Positions 21,822 through 31,362 are shown, counted from the stretch's first letter. The stretch is DNA of 64,000 nucleotides from an uncultured Christensenella sp. (GCA_910577375.1 CAJTLT010000001.1:178952-242951); one strand, 5' to 3'. Notes: generated by a model from the sequence alone, not told the origin. Program-made: numbers and translations.

Positions 21822-23417
21822 ATGAAAAACGCAGTTATCTATGCCCGTTTCAGCTCGCAAGGACAAAACGAACAGTCTATCGAAAGCCAGATAAGAATTT
21901 GCACCGAGTACGCCGAGGAAAACGGGTATTCCGTCGTAGAGGTGTACAAGGACAAAGCGCGGACGGGAACGAACGACAGCCGCCCAGACTTTCAGCATAT
22001 GATTAAGGACGCCGCCAGCGGCAAATTTGAATTTATCATTGTTTATATGTTCGACAGGTTCGCCCGCAACCGCCGCGACAGCATTATGTATAAAGAAATG
22101 TTAAAGCAGGACTACGGCATACGGGTAATTTCCGCAACCCAGCCCATAAGCGACGACGAAGGCGGCGAGTTCTACGAAATGTTTTTAGAGTGGAACGACG
22201 AAAAATATTCAAAGCGACTTTCCAAGCGCGTGAAAAACGGGCTTGATACCAGCGTGGAAAACGGAACGTTCTGCGGCGGTTATCTCGTTTACGGGTATAA
22301 GCTACGCCAAGAGCCGATAGCGGGCAAGCGCAACAAATTTATGAAATACGTTGAAATCGACGAGGAACAAGCCGAAATAATTCGTTATGCGTTCACGGAG
22401 TACGACAAGGGAACGGACAAAAAGGAAATTGCCGCCACGCTCAACGCAAGGGGCGCACGCTATAACGGCAAGCCGTTCAAAGGCAGAACGTTCGACAAAT
22501 GGTTGAACAACGCCAAGTATACGGGCGAGTTTTATTTTGGCGAAAGGCTATGCACGAACACATACCCCGCCATTATAGACAAAGACTTGTTCGAGCGAGT
22601 ACAAAAGCGTTTGCAAGTAAACCGCTATTTTGCGGGTGGAACGGCAACGGCGCGTGTGCCGTACCTCTTGACGGGGAAAGCCTTTTGCGCCCATTGTCTT
22701 ACGCCTATGATTTCGGACGGCGGCACAAGCCACACGGGACAGCAACACCATTATTACGCCTGCAAGGGAAAGAAAAAAGGCGTTTGCGAGAAACGCCGAG
22801 AAGATAAAGACACGCTGGAATTGTTTGTTACGCAGGTGGTGTATGACTTTTTAAGCGACAAAGAGAACGTGAGCGTTGCCGTCCGCGATACGCTTGCCTA
22901 TTATGCCAAGCGCACGGGCGCGGACAGTATAAAAAGCCTTGACGGCAAAATAGCCAAAGTTCAGAAAGACATCGAGGAAATGACAACGGCGTTTATCGAG
23001 GCGAAAAACGCGCTTTTGCGGGCAAATATCGAAAAGCGAATGAACGATTATGAAAAGCTAATCGAGGACTTGCAGAGCCAAAAAGCGCAGTTGGAACGCG
23101 AGCGCGGCAGACAGTTTACGGAAAAGGACTTTATGTCATTTATTGCCGACCTACTGAAAGGCGACCCCAACGACAAGGAATATCAGCGAAAAATCATTGA
23201 TAACCTTGTAGTTAAGGTATTAGTGGGCGACGGCGATACTGTTGTATATATCAATTTAAGCAATACGAAAGAAATTGAGAACGTAAGACTTGAAGAAATG
23301 AAAACAGCGCTTGAACACATTTTCGGCGTTCAAACGCTATCACCACTGGCGCGCCAGAAGGCACTCGCAAAAGGAGTAGTTTCCGTGCGTGTGTTTTTTC
23401 TTTTTTGTCGGTTTTAA
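21822..23417 (+). CDS. Large serine recombinase (integrase), C-terminus exchanged by integration
   Basis: 531 residues as integrated. The catalytic resolvase domain starts YARFSSQGQNEQS with the nucleophile Ser near residue 11. It is followed by the recombinase DNA-binding domain, a zinc ribbon (CAHC...YYAC...GVC) and a coiled-coil region (about 370-430). This class integrates circular DNA at attB without host factors and needs a directionality factor to excise. ATG 21822 has ribosome site AAAGGAG. The last 20 codons after the Arg at 23352 are host DNA. In the circle they would be replaced by the 51-codon tail at 10691-10843. Confidence 0.93.
   Translation: MKNAVIYARFSSQGQNEQSIESQIRICTEYAEENGYSVVEVYKDKARTGTNDSRPDFQHMIKDAASGKFEFIIVYMFDRFARNRRDSIMYKEMLKQDYGIRVISATQPISDDEGGEFYEMFLEWNDEKYSKRLSKRVKNGLDTSVENGTFCGGYLVYGYKLRQEPIAGKRNKFMKYVEIDEEQAEIIRYAFTEYDKGTDKKEIAATLNARGARYNGKPFKGRTFDKWLNNAKYTGEFYFGERLCTNTYPAIIDKDLFERVQKRLQVNRYFAGGTATARVPYLLTGKAFCAHCLTPMISDGGTSHTGQQHHYYACKGKKKGVCEKRREDKDTLELFVTQVVYDFLSDKENVSVAVRDTLAYYAKRTGADSIKSLDGKIAKVQKDIEEMTTAFIEAKNALLRANIEKRMNDYEKLIEDLQSQKAQLERERGRQFTEKDFMSFIADLLKGDPNDKEYQRKIIDNLVVKVLVGDGDTVVYINLSNTKEIENVRLEEMKTALEHIFGVQTLSPLARQKALAKGVVSVRVFFLFCRF
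23328..23356 (+). other. attR of the element
   Basis: Arm GTTCAAACGC (23328-23337), a 13-base spacer, then the shared core GCGCCA (23351-23356), itself the right part of a 12-bp palindrome CTGGCGCGCCAG. The arm lies inside the recombinase coding sequence. Confidence 0.75.
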
Positions 23418-23461
23418 GTATTATTTCGTAAAAGCTGTTACGTTTTGTTTTTATGATTAAT

Positions 23462-23498
23462 AAAAAATCCGTATCATTTGATTGATACGGATTTTTTT
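23462..23498. terminator. Bidirectional terminator right of the element
   Basis: A 15-bp perfect stem from AAAAAATCCGTATCA with a six-base loop and T/A runs on both sides, between the recombinase and the convergent helicase-loader gene. Confidence 0.85.
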
Positions 23499-24087
23499 AT
23501 TTTGAATGTTTTTCATTTCCTATTAATTTTTTGTCAATCATTTGTAAAAGTTTAACCGAATTGGTTTTATCATTAAATTTATTTTTTAATTCGGGCATTT
23601 TTCTGAAAAACTGTGATTTTTCATAAGGCATATTTTCTTCGCTGAGCGAACAAATCTCAACAAGGGAAGAAACGTTTACAATGTAAAGCTTCAATTCTTC
23701 GCTTAATCCGTTATATATTTCATTGAGCTTATTTTGTGCGGGTTCAAAATGCTGAGGATAACGCAGATATAACGAAGTATCGTAAACTTCACGTTTAACA
23801 TCCATAATTTCCGCCCAAAGTTCGACGTCGCTTTTGCTGTTTCCTGCTTGAAGAAGTTTTTCGATTTCTTCCGTTATATCGCCGATACGGGGGGCAAATT
23901 TGGCTTTTGAAATTGCATTGTTAACGGCAATGTCGCAAATCTCTTTCGGGTATTTGCTTAAAATATCGTTCCAGCTCGCTAACAGCAGTTTAAATTCGTC
24001 GTTTGTTTCAAATTTATAAGCGTTTTCAAAATTTACCTGTATTTTAATGAGATAATTTCTTATATCGTTAACCGTTAACTTACTCAT
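23497..24087 (-). CDS. Replicative helicase loader/inhibitor-like protein (G39P-like N-domain)
   Basis: 196 residues, all helical. The first 80 residues follow the pattern of the G39P N-terminal domain (WNDILSKYPKEICDIAVNNAISKAKFAPRIGDI). In phage SPP1 this domain binds the DnaB helicase. It overlaps the DnaD gene by eight bases, so both probably load or regulate helicase together. It lacks a P-loop, so it is not the usual DnaC/DnaI ATPase. Confidence 0.6.
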   Translation of the reverse strand: MSKLTVNDIRNYLIKIQVNFENAYKFETNDEFKLLLASWNDILSKYPKEICDIAVNNAISKAKFAPRIGDITEEIEKLLQAGNSKSDVELWAEIMDVKREVYDTSLYLRYPQHFEPAQNKLNEIYNGLSEELKLYIVNVSSLVEICSLSEENMPYEKSQFFRKMPELKNKFNDKTNSVKLLQMIDKKLIGNEKHSK

Positions 24088-25015
24088 TATTGTTTTCTCC
24101 GTTATCGTTTGCAGCGTCCGTTGAGCTTATTTCGTCCATAACGGATTGCCATCTTTCTATTATTCCCATTTTCTTTTTTGCCGCGCCGCGTTTGGCGGGT
24201 ACAGGTTGCTGTTCGGGGATTTCTTCAGGTGAACGGATTCCGTCTTTATTCCATACGGACAAAATTTTGTCCATATAAGTAAGAGGATTTGTTTTTCCTG
24301 CGGAAAGTTTCGCCGCTTCAAAAAGCATTTCGTCGGAAAAGTTCCAATCGCGCCATTTTTCAAGATTTTCTCTGTCTTTGTGGTAAACTTTTCTTTTAAG
24401 ACCGCAAAGTGATATTATTTCAAGTAAAAGTCTGTCGTTTAATAAATATTCGTCCACAAGACTTGCCGTAATTTTTCCTTTGCTGGCATAGCTTTCTGCA
24501 ACTTTTTTTATGTAACCATAACTTACGTTTTTGCCAACGTTCTGGTCTGCGCAAAATGCAATAATCATTAAAAGCGCTTGCTGCTCGAAACCGTATTCTT
24601 CCAAAAGCTCATAATAATCCATATATTCGTCGGGAGAAACCATTCGTCCGCTTAATATGTTCTGAACGCTTTTATTGAAATCCGCATATTTTTCGGGCTT
24701 TATCTTTTTGGGCTTGGAACTTATATTTGATATTTCAAGCATAGAAACGCAGAAAGGAGTTCTTGAAATAATAGATATAAGCTCATATTCTTCAAGATAC
24801 TCAAAGTAGCTTATTGCTTCGGCTTCCGATATTTCAAGATTTTTGGCAAGTTCTTTTAAGGTGTACGGAGAACCGCTTTGGCATAAAAACAAAGAGTAAA
24901 GGTATACCTTAACCGCGGTCGGCTCCAAGGCAGGAAGATACTGCGTTATGAAAATGTTTTCAACGGACGTGGTCGATTTTTTAATCAGTCCGTCTGAAGC
25001 CGAAATGAATGGCAT
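24080..25015 (-). CDS. DnaD-domain replication initiation protein
   Basis: 311 residues. An N-terminal winged helix (PTAVKVYLYSLFLCQSGSPYTLKELAKNLEISEAEA) is followed by a DnaB_2/DnaD C-terminal domain. Its signature YxxxI-like helix is in the WNFSDEMLFEAAKLSAGKTNPLTYMDKIL region. A low-complexity acidic tail follows. DnaD remodels origin DNA and recruits helicase during initiation or restart. Divergent from sbcD across 158 bases. Confidence 0.85.
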   Translation of the reverse strand: MPFISASDGLIKKSTTSVENIFITQYLPALEPTAVKVYLYSLFLCQSGSPYTLKELAKNLEISEAEAISYFEYLEEYELISIISRTPFCVSMLEISNISSKPKKIKPEKYADFNKSVQNILSGRMVSPDEYMDYYELLEEYGFEQQALLMIIAFCADQNVGKNVSYGYIKKVAESYASKGKITASLVDEYLLNDRLLLEIISLCGLKRKVYHKDRENLEKWRDWNFSDEMLFEAAKLSAGKTNPLTYMDKILSVWNKDGIRSPEEIPEQQPVPAKRGAAKKKMGIIERWQSVMDEISSTDAANDNGENNNE

Positions 25016-25173
25016 TTTTCAAAACTCCCGTTTTACGCTTGATTTCTTGAGTGAAATGCACTATAATCTTATAAGTGGAAATAGCGCGTGGCAAGCGGTA
25101 ATAAATATTATAACTGTTGCGCATTTAAAAATCAACAGCAATCGGCGCATTTTGTCACAATTTTTTATTTACA

Positions 25174-26322
25174 ATGAAGATTTTACACGTTTCGGATTTG
25201 CATATCGGTAAAAAGCTTATGGGCAGAGAACGCAGCGGGGAATACCGCGCCGTGTTTACCGAACTTTGTGCAATATGTAAAAATAACGGGGTTGAGCTCA
25301 CGTTGATAGCGGGGGATATTTTTGATACGTACACTCCGTCAGCCGAAGCGGAAGAAATTTTTTATAGCGGAATAAACCTTTTGTCTGATGTCTGCGCTGT
25401 TCTTATAATCAGCGGCAACCACGACGATTATGTTCGTCTTACAGCTGCGGCAACGCTTGCGCAGGAACATAACGTTTATATAGTCGGGAATAATCTCTCC
25501 GCTATAAACTGTGGTAAGAGAGGCTCCGTATATCCTGTGAATTCGGGTAACGGCTGGGTCATTTTTGAAAATAAAGAAAGGGAGCAGATATATATAAATA
25601 TATTGCCTTATCCCAACGAAGCCCGCTTTAAAGAGGGCAGGACAGACGAAACTTTCGAAGAAAAAATGTCCCGCTGGATTGCGGCAGGGGAAGAAGGCAA
25701 ACAGAAAAAATTACCCTCGATATTTCTTTCTCATATTTTTGTCGCAGGCGGTTCTGTAAGCGACAGCGAACGTGAAATTGACCTCGGCGGAGCGCGCGCA
25801 GTGCCTTTGAACTTATTGCCCGATTGTGATTACTGCGCTTTGGGGCATTTGCATAAACGTCAGAAACTCGGTAAAAACGTATATTACAGCGGTGCGCCGA
25901 TGCAATTTTCGTTTGACGAATGCGGTGCGGAAAAGTCTGTAAATTTGTTTGATTTGACTAAAAACGGTGTTGAAAACTTTAAACAAATAGCTGTAAATTC
26001 GCCTAAAAAGCTTATAAGGCTTCAAGCAAATTGTGTTGCGGACGGTGTTGCACTTTTAAAAAACAATGCGGAATATTTTGTTGAACTTACATTAAATTTA
26101 CATGCTCCGTTAACTCCTCAGGAAAATACCGCGTTGCATGAAAACGAAAATCTTATATCGTTAAAAGCCGAAATAAACGGAATTTATACGCAGGAAAAAA
26201 CAGTTTCGAATAAAAATAAAAACTCTTCGCAGATTTTTTCAGATTATTACAAATTGAGATACGGCACGGAAATTCCGTCTGGGCTTTTGGCGCTTTTTCT
26301 TTCGCTGACGGAGGAAGAATGA
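25174..26322 (+). CDS. sbcD: Exonuclease SbcCD, nuclease subunit SbcD
   Basis: 382-residue Mre11-type nuclease. The calcineurin-like metal motifs are present: SDLHIGK, AGDIFDT, SGNHDD, LSHIFVAGG and LGHLHKRQ. With SbcC it cuts hairpins and DNA ends. Its stop overlaps the sbcC start by four bases (ATGA). Confidence 0.94.
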   Translation: MKILHVSDLHIGKKLMGRERSGEYRAVFTELCAICKNNGVELTLIAGDIFDTYTPSAEAEEIFYSGINLLSDVCAVLIISGNHDDYVRLTAAATLAQEHNVYIVGNNLSAINCGKRGSVYPVNSGNGWVIFENKEREQIYINILPYPNEARFKEGRTDETFEEKMSRWIAAGEEGKQKKLPSIFLSHIFVAGGSVSDSEREIDLGGARAVPLNLLPDCDYCALGHLHKRQKLGKNVYYSGAPMQFSFDECGAEKSVNLFDLTKNGVENFKQIAVNSPKKLIRLQANCVADGVALLKNNAEYFVELTLNLHAPLTPQENTALHENENLISLKAEINGIYTQEKTVSNKNKNSSQIFSDYYKLRYGTEIPSGLLALFLSLTEEE

Positions 26323-28997
26323 AACCTCTGAGACTTGAATTTCAAGGAATAAACAGTTTTTCCGAGCATACAATAATAGACTTCGAAGCTTTGACCCGCG
26401 GAGGAATCTTCGGTATTTTCGGGGATACGGGAAGCGGAAAAAGCACGGTTTTGGACTGCATTAATTTTGCTCTTTACGGCAATGTGGAACGCAGCAAGGA
26501 AAAGACCGATATAATTAATTATAATTCCGAAAAAGCGGAAGTAAAATTCGTTTTCGATATCTTAAATTGCGGCAAACGGAAAAGATATACCGCAGAGCGT
26601 TTGCTTAAAAAAGATAAAAGCGGCACTCATAAGGCAATGCTTTATGAATATGACGGTGAAAAAGAAATCTGTATAGCGGATAAATCTTCGCATGTCGAAA
26701 AAAAAATAGTTGAAATTCTTGGGGTTGAGGCGGAAGATTTTCGCAAATGTATAGCGTTGCCGCAAGGGGAATTTTCGCAGTTTGTAAAATCCGTGCCGAG
26801 CGAAAGGTTAAAATTAATAGAAAGGCTTTTCGGGTTAGGTAAATACGGAGACAGATTAAAAGATAAATTAAGTTCACGCCAAAACAAAAATGAGGGTGAT
26901 TACCAGCTTTTCAGCGGAAAATTGCAGGCGTATGAAAATGTAACGCAGGAATTGTTGGAAGAAACGATAAAAAATCAGGAAGAACAGAAAATTCTTCTTG
27001 AACAGAAACGGACTGAAGAAAAACGTATTAATCAAAATTACGAACGGCTTAAAATTCTGAATGAAAAGCTGTTGGAATTGGAAAAATTGAAATCCGAGCT
27101 TGCCGGACTTGAAAAAACAAAGCCGCAAATAGAAGAATTGCGTTCTGGTATTTCTTTATTGTCAAGTTGCCGTGAAGCAGTTGCAATCGCGGACGAAAAA
27201 GATAAAAAACAATCTGAAATAGCGGCGCTTAGAGCCGATAAGGAAGCTCTTCAAAAACGGTTAGACGCCGATATATCGTCCGTTTCCGCTATTGAAAACA
27301 AAATAAAAGAAAGCAGTTTCGACGAAAAGATTTCGGAATGTGTGGAGTTGGCTGCAAAATATTCTTCGTGCAGCGGTAAACCTGAAAAACTTAATTCTAT
27401 TTTAAGCGAACTTGAAAAGCGGCGTTCTGATTATAAACTGCTTGAAGAGGAAAAACAAAAGCTTTTAGCCGTTAAAAAAGAAACGGAAGAGCAAACGGCA
27501 AAAATAAAAAAAGAGCTGGAAGATTGTTCCGCGAAAGATATAATGCGTTTAATCGGCGTTGAGTTCAAGGGCGCGGTATTGAAAGAGGAATATGCGGCAA
27601 ACCTTGATTATTTTGCAAATTTTTACGGCAACGTTAAAATATTTGAAGAAGACGCTCCGCTTTACAATTACGTCAGCGGTGAGTTGAAATTAAAACTTGA
27701 CGAATATAAGCAAAGGCTTGTAGACGTTCGTGATTTTAAAACGGAAGCAATATTTAAGCAACTTGAAAATTTGCAAAATGCCGATAAAGAGCGGGAAGAG
27801 AAATCAAAGTTATATAACAACGCAAATGCCCGTTTGCAAAAATTAATTGCAGATATTACCGTCAAACAAAATGAAATCGAAACGGCATTGAAAGACGGAA
27901 AAGATTTAAGACAGCGTGCCGATGAATTAAGTGAGGAATTGAAACTTATATTCGGCGAGGATAATAAAGATTATCAAAAAACCGTAAATGCAAATGCGCA
28001 AAAGCTTTCCGATTTGCGTGCGGAAAAACTTTCTCTTTCTTCTAAACTGGAGGCTCTTAACGTTTCAAAGAACGGTCTTATCGTATCAAAAGAACGTTTG
28101 GAAGGTCTGTTGCTTGCCGCACAAAGCGAATACTTGAATTTGGATAAAAAACTTGAAAACGCAATAAAAGAAAATCAGCTTAAAAGTATTGAAAATTGCC
28201 GAGCTCTTTTTGAAAAATTTAAAGACGTTAACGACGCCGAAAACGAGGTGTCAAAATTTGAAACGCAATTTGCGGCGCTTTCTTCAAGAAAAAAAGAGCT
28301 TGAAAAATCAGAGGATATTTTTACTGCTACAAAAGAAGTTCTGGATGCGTCAGAGCGTGAAAAGTCGGCTATATATGCTATTGTAGCGGAAATTTCAAAT
28401 AAACTTGCAGTGCTTGAAAGTGAAAGAAAATCCATTGAAAAGCGATTGAAAGAAAAGTCGGAAATTCTTAAAGAGTTTGCGGTAGTTCAAAAAGAAAGAA
28501 ATCTTCTTGCACAGCTCAAAGAAATTACCAAAGGCAATAAGTTTCTTGAATATATTGCAAACGAATATCTTTCCGATATCTCGGCGCTTGCTTCGTCAAC
28601 TCTTTTAAATCTGACGAGCGGGAGATATTTTCTCATCTATAAAGAAAACAATTTTGCCGTAGGAGATAATTTTAACTGCGGAAATCTGCGCGGAGTAAAT
28701 ACTCTTTCCGGCGGTGAAACGTTTTTGGTTTCGCTTTCGCTCGCGCTCGCGCTTTCCCAAACGATTTGTTCCAAATCTATGAAGTCTATTGAATTTTTCT
28801 TTCTCGACGAAGGTTTCGGAACGTTGGACGGCACGCTTGTAGACACGGTTATGAACGCCTTGGAAAAACTTAAAAGTTCATCTTTTACTATTGGCGTAAT
28901 CAGTCATATAGAAGAACTGAAATACAGAATAGCCAATAAAATTATAGTTAATAAAGCAACCGAAAACCACGGTTCCACCGTTACGGTAAGTTGCTGA
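26319..28997 (+). CDS. sbcC: Exonuclease SbcCD, ATPase subunit SbcC, apparently without a zinc hook
   Basis: 892-residue Rad50-type SMC-like ATPase. Walker A is GDTGSGKST (35-43), the Q-loop region is IALPQGEFSQFVKS, the signature LSGGETFLVSLSLALAL and Walker B FFLDEGFGTLD. Two long coiled coils flank a central segment. The CxxC zinc hook that usually dimerises the apex is not found. The central part instead reads as a short globular piece (MRLIGVEFKGAVLKEEYAANL). Length is below the roughly 1050 residues of E. coli SbcC. Confidence 0.93.
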   Translation: MKPLRLEFQGINSFSEHTIIDFEALTRGGIFGIFGDTGSGKSTVLDCINFALYGNVERSKEKTDIINYNSEKAEVKFVFDILNCGKRKRYTAERLLKKDKSGTHKAMLYEYDGEKEICIADKSSHVEKKIVEILGVEAEDFRKCIALPQGEFSQFVKSVPSERLKLIERLFGLGKYGDRLKDKLSSRQNKNEGDYQLFSGKLQAYENVTQELLEETIKNQEEQKILLEQKRTEEKRINQNYERLKILNEKLLELEKLKSELAGLEKTKPQIEELRSGISLLSSCREAVAIADEKDKKQSEIAALRADKEALQKRLDADISSVSAIENKIKESSFDEKISECVELAAKYSSCSGKPEKLNSILSELEKRRSDYKLLEEEKQKLLAVKKETEEQTAKIKKELEDCSAKDIMRLIGVEFKGAVLKEEYAANLDYFANFYGNVKIFEEDAPLYNYVSGELKLKLDEYKQRLVDVRDFKTEAIFKQLENLQNADKEREEKSKLYNNANARLQKLIADITVKQNEIETALKDGKDLRQRADELSEELKLIFGEDNKDYQKTVNANAQKLSDLRAEKLSLSSKLEALNVSKNGLIVSKERLEGLLLAAQSEYLNLDKKLENAIKENQLKSIENCRALFEKFKDVNDAENEVSKFETQFAALSSRKKELEKSEDIFTATKEVLDASEREKSAIYAIVAEISNKLAVLESERKSIEKRLKEKSEILKEFAVVQKERNLLAQLKEITKGNKFLEYIANEYLSDISALASSTLLNLTSGRYFLIYKENNFAVGDNFNCGNLRGVNTLSGGETFLVSLSLALALSQTICSKSMKSIEFFFLDEGFGTLDGTLVDTVMNALEKLKSSSFTIGVISHIEELKYRIANKIIVNKATENHGSTVTVSC

Positions 28998-29008
28998 GGA
29001 GTAAAGAT

Positions 29009-30685
29009 TTGCCTAAAATTTTAACGCCTGTTTCGCTTTGGAATAATTTTGATTGTTCGCTTCCCGTAAACGCGAACAAACTGTTTGAAAGTATTTACAG
29101 CGGAGTAAAAATCGAAAGAGTAACGTTTGAAGGCAGGGAAACGAGGAGCGGAAGAGTAAAAATTGCGGCGGCGTTTGCAAGCGATACTGTAAATCCTTCG
29201 ACAGAAACCGTTCTTATTCTTCCCGACAGTTCCGATACAATCGACGTGGAAATTTTGAAGTTCTTTGTAAAACGCGGTTATTCGGCTTTGATGGTTGATT
29301 ACCGCGGTGAATGGGAAAACTGCGACTTCTATACACAATATCCTGATGATGTGGTATATGCCAATACTGCAAAATGCGGAAGATTCAAAGATTATGTTGA
29401 CGACAGCGCCGATAAAACCAGTTGGTATGAATGGGTTGCGGTTGGTCTGTATGCACGTAAATATCTTGAAGAAAGAATAAAAAACGATAAAATTGCCGTA
29501 ACGGGCATAAGAGACGGCGGAGAAATTGCTTGGAAACTCGGTGTTGCGGGGCAGTTTAAGTGTATAATTCCCGTCTGTGCTGCAGGCTGGATTTCATACA
29601 GGGGAATAAGCAAATACGTCTCCGAAGAAACAACGCTTGACGAAGAAAGATACCGTTTTATTGCGGGCATAGATTCTCAGGCTTACGCACCTTATGTGAA
29701 ATGCCCCGTGTTGATGCTTTGTTCCACTAACGACCCCGATTTTGATTATGACAGAGCTTACGATACTTTTTCAAGAATAAACCCCGAATTTATTTCGGGC
29801 AGCGCAATTTCATATTCGATGAAGAGTAATGCAAGCATATCTGCAAGCGGCACAGCCGATATGTTTTTGATGCTTGATAAAACGCTTAAAAACAGACAGG
29901 TATTTATTCCCAAATCTGCGGAAATAACCGTTGAAGTAGACAGTGAACAAAATCTGATAGTCCGTTCGGTTTCGGATAATCAAGGCACTGTTGAAGATTG
30001 CCAGATGTATCTCGCGGAAGACTGCATCGATTCTTCTTTGCGCGAATGGAGCGTTTGCCCCGAAAAGAAGAGAATTTCTCTGAACGAAAGAGAATTTTAT
30101 CTTAATATTTATGAAAAAACCACTACCATTTTCGTGCTTTGCAGCGTCCGTTACGCAAACGGCTTTGTAAGCTGGTCAAAGATAGTGGTTAAAAAAATCA
30201 GCGGCAAATTTAAAAATATGCAACCCAAATGCCGCGTTATGTATTCGGACAAATACGGAACAGACGGGTTTTCCGTTGCCGATTTCAAACGTTACAGCGC
30301 AGGCGGAATTTTTCTCTATGACGAAACGGCTTTGCCTCAGCTTGTGGTAAAAGCTAAAGGAGTAAAAGGGCTTTATTCCGAATGCGGGCTTGCTTCTAAC
30401 AGATTTACAAACCCCAGATTTTCTCCGATCGGCGGAAACGTACTTTCAATTGATTTGTTTTGTGATACGACTTCGGTATTTACGTTAACTGTAAAAGATT
30501 TAGCTTCCGGAGAAAACTATGTTGCAACCGTTCCCGTTACCGGCGGCGTTTGGCAGAGTACGGTTTTGGAAAGCAAGCTGTTTAAAAATGCGGGCGGAGT
30601 TCCGCTCAACGATTTTACCGGCGACTTGAATTTTGAATTGGATTGTCCGGTAAAATATGCTGTTAACAATATAATGTGGCTTTAA
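29009..30685 (+). CDS. Alpha/beta-hydrolase-fold protein lacking the usual nucleophile
   Basis: About 558 residues. Residues 60-300 have the strand order of dienelactone-hydrolase/acetylesterase proteins (ALMVDYRGEW oxyanion-type loop, VTGIRDGGEIAWKLGV nucleophile elbow, CPVLMLCSTNDPDFDYD acid loop). The elbow reads G-I-R-D-G, so the Ser of GxSxG is Arg. The remaining 260 residues are beta-rich. TTG 29009 is chosen because GAGGAG lies seven bases upstream; an earlier TTG overlaps sbcC. Likely a binding or pseudo-enzyme, or a hydrolase with an altered centre. Confidence 0.65.
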   Translation: MPKILTPVSLWNNFDCSLPVNANKLFESIYSGVKIERVTFEGRETRSGRVKIAAAFASDTVNPSTETVLILPDSSDTIDVEILKFFVKRGYSALMVDYRGEWENCDFYTQYPDDVVYANTAKCGRFKDYVDDSADKTSWYEWVAVGLYARKYLEERIKNDKIAVTGIRDGGEIAWKLGVAGQFKCIIPVCAAGWISYRGISKYVSEETTLDEERYRFIAGIDSQAYAPYVKCPVLMLCSTNDPDFDYDRAYDTFSRINPEFISGSAISYSMKSNASISASGTADMFLMLDKTLKNRQVFIPKSAEITVEVDSEQNLIVRSVSDNQGTVEDCQMYLAEDCIDSSLREWSVCPEKKRISLNEREFYLNIYEKTTTIFVLCSVRYANGFVSWSKIVVKKISGKFKNMQPKCRVMYSDKYGTDGFSVADFKRYSAGGIFLYDETALPQLVVKAKGVKGLYSECGLASNRFTNPRFSPIGGNVLSIDLFCDTTSVFTLTVKDLASGENYVATVPVTGGVWQSTVLESKLFKNAGGVPLNDFTGDLNFELDCPVKYAVNNIMWL

Positions 30686-30705
30686 GGAGTGGAATTCCCT
30701 CAACA

Positions 30706-31362
30706 GTGAATGAATTTAAGGCTGACGGTGACAATTTAACAGAAGTTGGCGGCAAACTGTATGCCAATAAACGTCCGATACTTTTCGGCGCGCTTTTGAA
30801 CGTTGCAATTTTTGTTCTGTGTATTTTGCTGTTTATAGAAGTGCTTTTCAATGTGTTTTTTATGGGAATATACGTTGTCAACATTTCTATGCAGCCGACG
30901 TTGACGGGCGCGGTAAGAGAAGATAGTTCAGGCGGCGATTTTATTTACGTAAACAGATTTGCCAAACCGGATTACGGCGATATAGTTGTCGTTTACCGTG
31001 AGGCGAACGGTATCGACGGATATACGGAACGCGGAAATATAATAAAACGCGCAATAGCTTTCGGCGGCGACAAAGTTGAAATAAAGCATGGTATACTTTA
31101 TCTTAACGGAAAAGAAGTTAACGAAAGTTATCTTGATTTCGATAATATTGACCTTGAAAACAGCAACTTTGAAGAACATACCGTTAAAGAAAACTGTATG
31201 TTTTTGCTTGGAGATAACAGAGATAACAGTACAGACAGCCGTGACTGCGGGGATTATCCTATGAAAAATCTCGTCGGGGTTATGCCGCAATGGTCTTACA
31301 ATATAAAAGAATTCACAACGTCTGTATATACTTTTTTCAATTTCACAATTTTCGGAAAATAA
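30706..31362 (+). CDS. lepB: Signal peptidase I (S26 family)
   Basis: Membrane protease that removes export signals. One transmembrane helix is followed by the Ser motif SMQPTL, the Lys motif IIKRAIAFGGDKVE and the box GDNRDNSTDSRD. The start is uncertain. GTG 30706 gives 218 residues. A GTG at 30676 overlaps the preceding gene. The AAGGAG at 30684-30689 is placed best for an in-frame ATT. Expression is probably coupled to the upstream hydrolase gene. Confidence 0.85.
   Translation: MNEFKADGDNLTEVGGKLYANKRPILFGALLNVAIFVLCILLFIEVLFNVFFMGIYVVNISMQPTLTGAVREDSSGGDFIYVNRFAKPDYGDIVVVYREANGIDGYTERGNIIKRAIAFGGDKVEIKHGILYLNGKEVNESYLDFDNIDLENSNFEEHTVKENCMFLLGDNRDNSTDSRDCGDYPMKNLVGVMPQWSYNIKEFTTSVYTFFNFTIFGK

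Larger units (their letters stand above)
10687..23356. mobile_element. Integrated 12.66-kb CRESS-Rep element with large serine recombinase
   Basis: Bounded by GCGCCA at 10687-10692 (3' end of tRNA-Ser) and 23351-23356. Content: a CRESS-type rep and origin at the left, a leftward gene block (ATPase, small proteins, surface proteins, sigma-like factor, lipoprotein), and a divergent serine recombinase at the right. Joining the ends gives an open recombinase frame crossing the junction and 10-bp inverted arms around it, which is what attP should look like. Base composition looks clearly more GC-rich than the flanks. No toxin, resistance gene, relaxase of the Mob type or recognisable coat protein was found. 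Confidence 0.88.
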
